Shown: in pieces, positions 55,155-64,000 of the stretch | Numbering within the stretch: position 1 is the first letter of the stretch | Layout of the letters: each line of letters begins with the position of its first letter | NCBI GenBank assembly: GCA_958510825.1 | Contig: OY294045.1 | Span: forward strand, 93,928,988-93,992,987 | Length of the DNA stretch: 64,000 nucleotides | Direction of reading: 5' to 3' | Origin: Brachypterus glaber | Lineage: Eukaryota; Arthropoda; Insecta; Coleoptera; Kateretidae | Translations under genes and position numbers: made by a program | Notes under the pieces: model-generated | The model's input: only the letters and a program-made list of their open reading frames with translations | Told to the model about the DNA's origin: nothing | Databases searched by the model: none

Positions 55155-55310
55155 TCTTTTTTAATATTTTCAACAGTAATATCATAAGAGGTAATGAAAT
55201 TTTCGATAATTTTATTATGATCCCATAAAATAAATTGGCTCAGTAATTTTTTGAATATATTTTTCGTTATTAAAAGCTCGAGACTGAAGGTCGAGAGCTT
55301 TTAATGAAAA
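55155..55310 (+). repeat. Diverged family-J element
   Basis: Matches the J order: AGTAATATCATAAG, TTCGATAATTTTATTA, then GCTCGAGACTGAAGGTCGAGAG at the loop, but the right arm is mostly lost. Confidence 0.6.
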
Positions 55311-55354
55311 AAAAAAATTATATTTTTGATGATCCTTGCTCATATTGGAGGTAG

Positions 55355-55530
55355 TTTTTAAATAAACTTAAGACGATATTATCTCTCCAAAAATGTTTTT
55401 ATTATTATTACATAAATAATAGCTATTATTTATGTAATAATAATAAAAACATTTTTGGACTTTAATAGCTATTATTTATGTATTAATAATAAAAACATTT
55501 TTGGAGAGATAATATCGTCTTAAGTTTATT
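55355..55530. repeat. Inverted repeat with an internal third copy
   Basis: AAATAAACTTAAGACGATAT...CTCTCCAAAAATGTTTTT is mirrored at 55490-55527. The inner unit AAAAACATTTTTGGA occurs once more in the middle, so the structure holds one and a half hairpins. Confidence 0.8.
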
Positions 55531-55889
55531 TGAAAAAAAAAATACTTTAGAGCAAAATTATTTTAGAATTTTCTGAAAATTGCCTCAAGTGGTATTTGAC
55601 TTGACTATTTTACAAACCATCTAGCAAGGAAAAGCATTTTTTAAACAAATATTTATTGCATTCAATTTGTGTTAAATTATTTAGTTTTCCGTATCAAGCC
55701 GATCTTTTTAAATTTTAAAAAAGCGCGCGCTAAAAACAATTGCTATAAACTCACGCAAACGAAAGAGCTTCTGTCGAAAGTTGATTTGTGGTTTTTAAGA
55801 TAAACTACTGTAAAAATTTAATATTTAATGTGAAAAGTGACAAAATAAGCTTATTAATTGTTTGCATAAGCTAAGAAAAATGGGAAAGT

Positions 55890-56105
55890 ATGGATTTAGA
55901 CTTGTTAAATTCTTTGAGAAAGGTATTTGTTCCTAAATTAACTTGGCCTTTATATATTCAAAAATTGATCAAGAAATCCGTGATTTTGATAATTTCACAC
56001 ATGAAATTATCAGTGTAATTCGAATCTGATTGGTTGAAAGTCAAAAAATAAAGGGTTTTGATTGGTCTCTTATAAGTTTGTAAAATAGTCACGTAAACTT
56101 TTAAC
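55890..56105 (+). repeat. Family-R repeat, copy 2
   Basis: About 90 percent identical by eye to 52275-52490. Confidence 0.8.
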
Positions 56106-56248
56106 GATATTTTAAAATTTCGTACAATATACGTATTTTAATTAAAAACTGTTAATTAAGTACTCATTAAAAATTATGCAAATACAAAAAAAAACTTTTA
56201 GTTTATTAATTTTCGCACTAACGTGGTAAACTCAACTTTTAACATTAA

Positions 56249-56979
56249 GGGGCTGTCTATATATTACGTAACGCAAATTTTCAAAAAAATTGACCCCCCT
56301 CCCCCCTGTGTAACAAACTGTCACATTTACCAACACCCCCCCCCCCGTGTAACGCGTAACAATATAAAATTTTTGTTTCGCTATAAATTTAACTGTATTC
56401 TCACTATTGATTCGTTTTTCTCGACAAAACAAACATAAACCTAAAATATAGTATAACATAACCTTAAAAAAAAATTACTCGAAAAAATCACTCAAACTTT
56501 AAAAAAATATTCATAATCAATATCACACAGGGAAAAAATACTAGGTACCTCTTTTTACACTGAGTGTCACATATAACATGTATATTGTTTATGCACAGGT
56601 ACACAAAACAGTACACACATTGGTGTTCTGTGAGTACACATTCCGCGCGAAAACGTATCATGGCCGATGATTCATTGGCAAGATCACGCAAGAACAGGGC
56701 CGTAAGATTTTTTTTTAATATCAATGTCAACAGTTTTTTTACTGATTACAATATTATTTAAATATGCATAGTTTCGTCAATTTTTGTGTGAAAAAGGGAA
56801 TTATGGGCCACTAAATAGTTATTTATGTTGAAATAAAAATACATCTGCCAAGCTTAGAAATAAACATTAAATTTATTAAATTCCGTTACGTAAAGCTTAC
56901 CTAGACCCCCCCTGTCACAAACTGTAACAATTTCTCTGACCCCCCTCCTAGGCGCGTTACGTAATATATGGACAGCCCC
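56249..56979. mobile_element. Family-M TIR element, copy 2 (inverted)
   Basis: GGGGCTGTCTATATATTACG and, inverted, GGGGCTGTCCATATATTACG, with TAA on both sides (56246-56248, 56980-56982). It shares GGTGTTCTGTGAGTACACAT and TTGGCAAGATCACGCAAGAA with 37084-37837 in inverted orientation. Short frames here (71-80 codons) are not consistent between copies. Confidence 0.85.
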
Positions 56980-57369
56980 TAAGCAGTTGTTTGAGTTAAT
57001 TTATTTTTTTAATTGATACAAAAATCTGTCAAACTATTAAAACAAGATGAATTACCTAGATGTAAAGATGTAAAACTTCTCAAAAAGAAACTTTTTTGTA
57101 ATTTTTAAAACATTGTTATCTTTGTTAGCGGGGTAGACAAATATAAATGTATTTAATTCCCCTCACGCAAACATAATGGCGTCGAGAGATGCATAGAAAA
57201 GCGAAAGTTTTTCTATTAATCTTGTAGTCTGGTTTCGATTAAGAAAACCTTCTGTTTGGGTCTTGGCTTTCCACAGAAAAATAAGGTAACACGAACATGG
57301 GCTTGACACTTCTGAAAAACCTCAAAAATAATCAAAGTATTTTTCTTTATATATCTGGTCCAAAGTAAA
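56980..57369. other. Unassigned sequence
   Basis: Nothing recognised. Confidence 0.4.
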
Positions 57370-57505
57370 CCCTATAAAAAATGTCATACTACATAAAACG
57401 TATTAAAACACATAGGGACAATTACAAATACGCATTCAAAAGTTATTTTTAATACGTATTTGCAATCGTCGGAATGTGTTTCAATAAGAAATTTTTTATA
57501 GGGAA
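57370..57505. mobile_element. 136-bp foldback with CCCTATAAAAAAT ends
   Basis: CCCTATAAAAAATG...ACAAATACG is mirrored by CGTATTTGC...ATTTTTTATAGGG. Non-coding. Confidence 0.7.
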
Positions 57506-57730
57506 GCGTAATACTATTTACGAACACATTATTGGAATTTAAACACTCTCATCCCAAAGAAAAATAAGGTTTAAGTGATAAGCTAAACCAATGGCTAATC
57601 ATGTTAACAGGAGGTCTACACATTATCAATCAGTAAAATCCTAGGTGCTCGCTTTTGGAAGATAATGGACTATTCTTCAGAATTTATCATAGTCGACTTA
57701 ATAGTTCTTTATAGCGCTTGAGCTTATTTT

Positions 57731-57914
57731 ATACCGTGTGTTTGGGATCATACAAAACGGAGAAAACAAAGATCAAGACTGAGGTAATTTTTTTTTAAAT
57801 GAAACACAGCGCATCGGACGGGCCGTCTCCCCATTACAATCACGTCAGCCTTGATCTGATAGTTTTATCTTTGTTTTATTCGTTTTGTATAAAAAAAGTC
57901 CAAACACACGGTAT
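57731..57914. mobile_element. MITE with ATACCGTGTGTTTGG ends
   Basis: A 184-bp element: ATACCGTGTGTTTGG...CAAAACG...GATCAAG is mirrored by CTTGATC...CGTTTTG...CCAAACACACGGTAT. TA borders. GC-richer middle. Confidence 0.8.
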
Positions 57915-58198
57915 AAATGTTCAGAGAATTTAAATTCATTCACAGAAATAGTATATAAATTTTCATTTTTGTATCAGTTAATAATAAATATATATTATTC
58001 TCATTCCAATATGTAATTGTATGCTTAAAATAAGAATATCTATTCTATTTGAAATTTAAGAATAATATTTTAAATACAAATAGCATATGTTTATTTTGAG
58101 CATAAAATTATTGTAATGAATTTATTATTGTTTTTTTTCTTCTTTATAATGACTTTTTTACTAACATGTACTCAGTGTATCTTATTTGGTCAATAAAT

Positions 58199-58360
58199 TA
58201 CTATTACTATTACTATTACTATTACTATTACTATTACTATTACTATTACTATTACTATTACTATTACTATTACTATTACTATTACTATTACTATTACTAT
58301 TACTATTACTATTACTATTACTATTACTATTACTATTACTATTACTGTTGCTATTACCAT
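58199..58360. repeat. (TTACTA)n microsatellite 1
   Basis: About 26 hexamer units pass into (ATTACC)n just before the family-N end at 58374. The poly-Tyr, poly-Leu and Val/Ile frames across it are artefacts. Confidence 0.95.
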
Positions 58361-58373
58361 TACCATTACCATT

Positions 58374-58590
58374 AGGGAGCGTTCAAGTATTACGTAACGC
58401 AAAATTTGGCTATGGTTTTCCATCTCTAATTGTTTTTGTTTAGAGGATTTACTTAACCACGCCGTGTGCAATAATTTGCAAGGAATCCGTCTCTTTAAGC
58501 CTAGATCATTGTTAAAAACGTGATCCAATAAACATGTTATAAGTTTTTAATTTTTTAAGTGTTACGTAACATTTTTACGCGGCGTAACGT
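58374..58590 (+). repeat. Family-N element fragment
   Basis: Starts AGGGAGCGTTCAAGTATTAC, then GTAACGC. Near 58560 GTGTTACGTAACATTTTTAC provides a weak opposite end. It shares the TATTACGTAACGC core with family M ends. Confidence 0.55.
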
Positions 58591-58915
58591 TTTCAAGACT
58601 AAATTTTAACAGTTGTATCTACTCTAAAATTATTTAAAAAAAATACAAAATACCATTATAAATTAAATGAGACAAATAATATAATTTTTTATTTATTTAT
58701 TTTATTATTTCTGTGGCATGGTTCTAAAATGGTCAATGTCAAACATTTTGAACGGATACACTAAGTCGAACATTGGACGTTTTAGCAGTTTTACAGAAAT
58801 GATTATTAAAAACAAAAGTCGGCCCTTGTCGCTTAAAGTCTACATTTATCTCACAAGCACTGACATTGGCCTTTTTAGGTTATATAGATCTGAAAAAAAA
58901 AATAGTTCGGCGGTA
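58591..58915. other. Unassigned sequence between two microsatellites
   Basis: A 72-codon frame (58718-58936) has no recognisable domain. Nothing else was noted. Confidence 0.4.
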
Positions 58916-58916
58916 C

Positions 58917-59313
58917 AACTCATAATAAAGAAATAGAGACATTTGCCCTTTTAGAATTAAGTCACAGATTTGGTTGGACTTTTACTATTACTATAGTAAT
59001 ATATTACTATTACTTTACTATTACTTTACTATTACTATTACTATTACTATTACTATTACTATTACTATTACTATTACTATTACTATTACTATTACTATTA
59101 CTATTACTATTACTATTACTATTACTATTACTATTACTATTACTATTACTATTACTATTACCAAATGGTAATGTTAGCATTACTATTACTATTACTATTA
59201 CCAAATGGTAATGTTACCATTACTATTACTATTACTCTTAAGCATTTGCTATTTGCGTAGAATAACTCATAATAAAGAAATAGAGACATTTTCCCTTTAG
59301 AATCAAGCCACAG
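58917..59313. repeat. (TTACTA)n microsatellite 2 flanked by 55-bp direct repeats
   Basis: CTCATAATAAAGAAATAGAG plus ACATTTGCCC...AAGTCACAGATTTG lies at 58917-58971 and again at 59257-59313. Between them a (CTATTA)n array spans about 59020-59236, including two ACCAAATGGTAATGTTA interruptions. Confidence 0.9.
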
Positions 59314-59563
59314 ATTTGTTTTAAACCTCTATTTAAGCTTGGCAACTCCTATTTCTATTAGACCCAATGAATCTAAGGATCAGATTGATTTTCTATTTAG
59401 CCCCCAAAGTCTGGAGCTTAATGTATTCGCGAGTTACAATGTCACGGTTTCACAATAGACCATGTAAAAGTAATTTATTTTTCGATTGAATTAACTGAAT
59501 AAAAAATTAGACAATGTTAACCAGATACGCCGTTAAAAATTACATTTACTTTTTTGCTTGTCT
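59314..59563. other. Unassigned spacer
   Basis: Nothing recognised. Confidence 0.35.
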
Positions 59564-60353
59564 TTAACCCTTCGTTAGGCGCGCCTCTTTTTGTAACGTG
59601 TTTAGGCGCGCGGTCTACACTTGTAGACCATTTTATTTTTTGTTTAAAAAAAAACACATTTATATTTTTAAAAACCAAATATCTTATGTTATTTATTTGG
59701 TTGTATTTAAAAGTTATTTACATATTTTTTTCAAATTATTATTGTTTTAGTAAGTGTTAAGGGTAAAAGAAAAATGATATACAATTCTAACATATATTTT
59801 ACATCTGTACGGTAATTTGTAAAAAAAAATTAAAATAACTTAAAAAACTTTCTGAAACTAAAACATTTGTTTTTTTTTTAAACATGTACGATTATAAAAA
59901 AATAAAAAACACCTAAATTAAAAGAAAAAAATATTATAAAATTTGACTCGATGTCATGCAATGTTTTAGTAACTCATACGCCTTGTACATGGGCTCTTTG
60001 CAATCGTAGTTATGATATTTTGAGCATTTTTTTTTCGATTTATTTTCCCTTCTTAGGCACATTTAGTGTCCAAAATAATGTTTAGTTTTATAGAACAGAA
60101 AATTACCTTATTTATCAAAAACATTACGTATGAGATCTTTCATGCCCAAAAAGACTCGTGCCAGTATCTATCTATAAACCGCTATTTTTTTTGGTGGTAA
60201 AGACATGTTGTATCTTTAATTTATCTTTAAACTAATAAACTAACTTTGAAAAACAATATTCACCAAAAGAAACCTTAAAAACTTACACAAAATAAAAAAA
60301 TGCAAAAATAAAAAAGGTAACGTGGTTAGTCGCGCGGTCTACAATTGTAGACC
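59564..60353 (+). mobile_element. Possible piggyBac-like end with GGTCTAC hairpins
   Basis: TTAA followed by CCCTTCGTTAGGCGCGC at 59564 resembles a piggyBac-type terminus. GCGCGGTCTACACTTGTAGA at about 59612 and GCGCGGTCTACAATTGTAGA at about 60333 are direct copies of a GGTCTAC hairpin about 720 bp apart. I cannot find the matching right terminus with TTAA, so the element is partial or misassigned. The AT-rich interior has no ORF. Confidence 0.35.
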
Positions 60354-60599
60354 AGGCAGGTTTCAATATGAATAAAAACAATATTATACCCATTCAAAGT
60401 GTGAATTATTACTGATCTAATAGATTGATGCATAATGCACAGCTACTCGAAGGGGCGCAAGCGTAAACACTCCGTGTAAAAAGTTACCCAGCTAAAAAAA
60501 AGCATGGTCTACGATCGTACAAGCGTACTAAAATGTTCATATTTTATAACTGAACACACTAGTTAGAAGTGATATATTTTTTTACAGTAAAAAAATGAG

Positions 60600-60955
60600 T
60601 TCATTGTTGTACGCCGTAAAAAAAAGTTGGTTAGCAAAACCACCACTGGCGGCAGCACTCTTTGACTTTTATGACAACTTGTTTGTTTATTATGTAAACA
60701 GGTGGTTGACTCGAGATTCTGTGCAAAAACCTTGTGAAATTGATTAAAAATGATTGAAGAAGAATATATGGTTTACACACCTACAAATCTCTCCGAAATT
60801 GCAAATGCTACATTAGACAAGTTACCATCTCAGAGGAAAAGTGCTTTTTTTACTCGTCTGTAGTTTCCGGACTCCGCTTCGCATCATCCGTAAATTCTCC
60901 AGACTAGTAAAAAAAAGCTTCACTTTTCCTCTTAGTAAAACAATATACTAATTTT
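60600..60955 (+). repeat. Family-O repeat, copy 2
   Basis: The inverse of 31090-31640, lacking about 190 bp of that copy and carrying instead a GC-richer insert, TTCCGGACTCCGCTTCGCAT. It contains the short frame below. Confidence 0.75.
60750..60862 (+). pseudogene. Recombinase-like N-terminal fragment, second copy
   Basis: MIEEEYMVYTPTNLSEIANA, TLDKLPSQRKSAFFTR, then stop. The first 28 or so residues match the 31472 frame with substitutions only, which suggests past selection on a protein. After LPS the two copies diverge. No catalytic region. Confidence 0.4.
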
Positions 60956-61205
60956 AACTTAAAGGTTTAAAGAAATTATCTAGCTATGTTCAAAAAATAT
61001 TTACCCTAAGGTACACTTATATCGGAATAAAGTGGGACGCAAAGAAAAACCCGTAAGCCGACTTTTAATTTTTTAGTGGCGTAAATTAAGTTTTTAATTA
61101 AATTTTTACGAACTGGCATCTGGCTGAAATGTTTGGAATGCAAGATCGCTTATAGAATACTCACAAAATTTTACCTATTCTCTTCCCCGCGCCTGAGATT
61201 TCAGG
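60956..61205. other. Unassigned spacer
   Basis: Nothing recognised. Confidence 0.35.
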
Positions 61206-61722
61206 TTCCAGTTAGTAAAATGTTATAGTATATTAAAGTACTAGTTTTATAACATACGTTTTCAGAGCACGAGTACAAGTTTAAAAAACGAGCCGCTTAG
61301 GCGAATTTTCTAAAGTACTAGTGCGCTAAAAACGTGTTATGAAACGAGTGCTTTATACTTTCTATTTTGCTCTAAAATTTTAAAAAACTTACATTTAAAC
61401 TGATGACTGATTAAGGGATTTTTGTTTCGGGTTGGCATTACAGTTTTTGCCATGTTTAAAGTTCTAAGAACAAATTATATTTTGATATCTGTTATAGTCA
61501 TGTCTTCTCTTTTTCACTGCAAGTAACCAAGCGACAATTTTAACATGGTAAAAATAATCTGAACACAAAATTTTGTAGAAAATTAAACTTTAAAGCGACG
61601 TTGACATTTGCACGGAAAACGTCAAGAGATAGGCTTTTGTCTGTTGTCCAAAAGAAAAAAAAAGTAGGGACCTCTTATGAGCCTATAAGAACACGCAAAA
61701 TGCGTGTGATTATGAGTAAAAT
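61206..61722 (+). repeat. Family-C repeat, copy 4
   Basis: Runs from TTATAGTATATTAAAG to AACACGCAAAATGCGTGTG. It is the most diverged of the long copies. Confidence 0.8.
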
Positions 61723-61805
61723 AGAAAAACGTTATATTGTAGGTTAAAATAATTGACAATCTAAGTCAATTCGACTCTAGTAAAATGAATAATATTTAAC
61801 ATAAT

Positions 61806-61885
61806 AGTATATTAAAGCACTAGTTTCATAACATACGTTTTTAGCGCACGAGTACAAGTTTAGAAAACGAGCTGCTTGCTTGTTT
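61806..61885 (+). repeat. Family-C repeat, 5' fragment
   Basis: TAATAGTATATTAAAG, then CATACGTTTTTAGCGCACGA. It stops after AACGAGCTGCTTGC. Confidence 0.8.
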
Positions 61886-63704
61886 CATAAATGTCCAATA
61901 TCAATGTTTTTATATCCTTAAAAAAAAACCTTTACGTGATTTTATATTCAAAAAAACGACGGGCGCGACCTCTAAATATTTTTTAAAAAATCTAAAAAAA
62001 ATCAGGGTTGTTTTTTCACCTAAAGGAATAATTTCGAGGGGTGAAGCCCAAACAATTTCGTAGGTGCTGGGCATCCTACTGTACAGTGTACAGTGTACAT
62101 ATGGATCTAGAATTGAGCTTTTGTGGTATTTAGTTTAGAGCGGCGGTTTTTTTCAGGCTGGTGTTCTCCAGAAACCGCTTGAAGAGATGTCTGAGGCAGT
62201 TGGAAACGGAAATTGTCTGATAAATAGCCACTGACGGACGGAAACGCTTAAATCTTTATCATAGTCAACTCGAAAATACTGTCATTGTTACTATAAATAA
62301 TAAAAGTGTTAAATACTAATTACTAATGGTTAGTTTACCCATTAATTAACCCTAAACTTACTAAGAATTTGACCAATGACATGTCAGAATTATTTGACAC
62401 AGTCCATTTATTGCAACAAGCAGGTGTATTAATGGTGAAGTATTCACGCGACTTCCTTTTCACAAAGTTTCAAATTAGTTCCTAATGCAATTTTTTTCAT
62501 AAGGTCCTTGCAACTGTTGGTATAGTTTCTTTTACTATCATAATGGTCCTCAGAAAAAATTTATAAGGTTCCCCTTATTTAATAAAAGTTAATTATTCGT
62601 ACCCTTAGCTTTTATGCAAAAAAAGTTAATTACGAAAATGATTTTAATTTAAAAATTAACCCATAATCAAATAAACCTTTGCTTTTAATAAAAATTTCAA
62701 TAAGTTAAAAATGCTTGTCTTTCCCCATGAAAAGAAAACGATGAGTATAAAGAAATTTAATATTTTCAGGTCTCGTATTGTAGTATGTTATAGTTCCTTT
62801 TAAGCCCTATAAAAAATATAAACAGTTGTTTGCTAGAATATAACGTTTTGGATTTAAGCTACTCCACGGAGTAGCATAAAAATTATAAAAGGTTCCCTTT
62901 GTTTAATAAAAGTGACTAACACATAACCTTATATTACCCCTAAAATACCACAAGTCTATAGCCCCCTTCGTAGTCTGGTGTTGAACTCGTAGAGAACATC
63001 TTGAGACACTCGGAGCAATACACCCCTAGCTAGCTCTGTCAGGTTGACTCTTTTGTTTAGTAAAATCTAAATAAACTATACTAACTAAAATAAAGTAAAC
63101 TTTTAGTAACAATAATCACATTACGTTAGGCCTGAAAAGATGAGAAAAAAATAGGTGATTTAAACAACTTTGGTAAAGTTAACATATTATATGTATTAAA
63201 TACATGTTTTAAATTACAATGTGGCACAAATTTATAAAAAAATGTTAGTTAAATATTATTGAAAAATTAATGAAATGAATGAAAAGTTAAGAAATGCAAA
63301 ACTGAATAAAATGTTATTACAGATTAAATATATTTTCTTTCTATAAAAATATTTAAATTTATAGAAATACCTTTTAAAACAGATGTGAAATTATTTATTG
63401 GTCTATGATGCAGCCAAAATCCCAATATTTACTGGATTCCTGAAAAATTCTCCAAAAATGACTCCAAAAATAGACTCTCCAAATTTACTCCAAATATGTG
63501 CAAAAATATGCAAAGTTGTTTCCAAAAATTGCAGAATTGTTTCACTTGACTGTTTGTCCAAGTTTATTATAAATTCAAGAATGGTAGTGTTGTTCCATCT
63601 GACTAATTGTCCAGGTAATTATAAATTCAGCACGTGATGGCCATTTTGTTTATACCAAAAATAGGTTAAATTGTTGAAGTTAAAAATGTTGAATATTTAA
63701 GTTG
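61886..63704. other. 1.8 kb mostly unassigned, with a short HINE fragment
   Basis: 62799-62855 (AAGCCCTATAAAAAATATAA...TTTGCTAGAATATAACG) is an internal scrap of HINE family A. The 79-codon frame at 63398-63637 is built from repeated CTCCAAAAAT words and is probably not coding. 62030-62230 is slightly GC-richer and unrecognised. Confidence 0.5.
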
Positions 63705-63767
63705 AGTATATTGAATAAATTGAATAAGTTGAATAGGTTGAATAAGTTGAATAAGTTGAATAAGTTG
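63705..63767. repeat. (GTTGAATAA)n tandem array
   Basis: About seven 9-bp units with single changes. Confidence 0.9.
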
Positions 63768-64000
63768 GCCTAAAATAATGAATAAAAAATATAAAATAAA
63801 AGTTTTAAAGAAAAACGTGTTTAAATACCTTTGATGTAGATAGAGATGTTTTCAGCTTGAAATATAGTAATTAAAAGGAAGAAATCATTTCTCAGCCGAC
63901 ACGGGTTGATGCGAGAACACTGCTGCGCAAACGCATAAAAGAAAATTACAACATTGTCATATCAACTTTTTATCCTTACAAAAGCAATAAACATTGAAAC
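63768..64000. other. Unassigned right edge
   Basis: Nothing recognised. Confidence 0.35.

Noticed and set aside
58166..58528. Poly-Tyr, poly-Leu and Val/Ile-rich frames
   Set aside because: Translations of the (TTACTA)n microsatellite in different frames.
62160..62230. Another hammerhead-like core (CTGAGGC...GGAAACGG)
   Set aside because: No stem II between the core-like words and no NUH/helix III arrangement.

Overview
The window looks like intergenic DNA from an AT-rich insect genome. I could not place the species. Beetles and other insects carry repeats of this style, but the sequence alone does not fix the order. I recognise no intact host gene. Nearly everything readable is a transposable element, a fragment of one, or an expanded simple repeat, often nested inside another. 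There is no bacterial-style gene organisation, no CRISPR array and no rRNA. The only tRNA-like sequences are heads of SINEs.

Coding remnants are all from mobile elements: 5'-truncated or frameshifted non-LTR reverse transcriptases (281-1242, 2700-3610, 16674-17736, 18073-18835, 23880-24090, 24880-25200, 39245-39890, 44877-45340), a Penelope-type GIY-YIG endonuclease (43963-44415), and two short pieces resembling the N-terminus of a tyrosine recombinase (31301-31472, 60750-60862). Two non-TE open stretches (12263-12620 minus, and 23014-23286 with a consensus-like 98-bp intron) are unrecognised and are listed with low confidence.

Non-coding repeats dominate. (1) A roughly 0.7-kb Helitron/Helentron-type family with a (GTCT)n core has seven copies (3789, 5255, 13041, 33291, 40288, 46953, 52574). 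A second mini-me-like family has two (14898, 30779). (2) A group of palindromic insertions has 12-15 bp target duplications, a short asymmetric tail and hammerhead-ribozyme-like cores in both arms (26856, 41224, 43760, a 100-bp mini copy at 15005, and a related palindrome at 34697). One of them contains the Penelope endonuclease, which suggests that all are Penelope-like element derivatives. (3) Many terminal-inverted-repeat or foldback elements occur at 2976/32461, 5921/27462, 10532, 20635, 27557, 36175/38137, 37084/56249, 41770, 42328, 45496, 48168, 50424, 51505 and 57731. (4) tRNA-derived SINEs lie at 28751, 29350 and 49331, with a tail at 1857. (5) Microsatellite and minisatellite arrays lie at 1677, 32292, 45298, 54896, 58199 and 59020.

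Nested insertions give a partial relative chronology. The Penelope copy split a family-C repeat (target duplication AGTTTACACTAT). The 100-bp mini copy split a mini-me-like element. A TIR element split a Helitron copy. A CCCTAGTAAC MITE split a palindromic element. An ACACTGAAAA-type element split a reverse-transcriptase fossil. A SINE tail sits inside a 9-bp minisatellite that itself grew within another repeat. The strongest lead is the hammerhead-like motif pair at 34756-34826 and 35047-35117.
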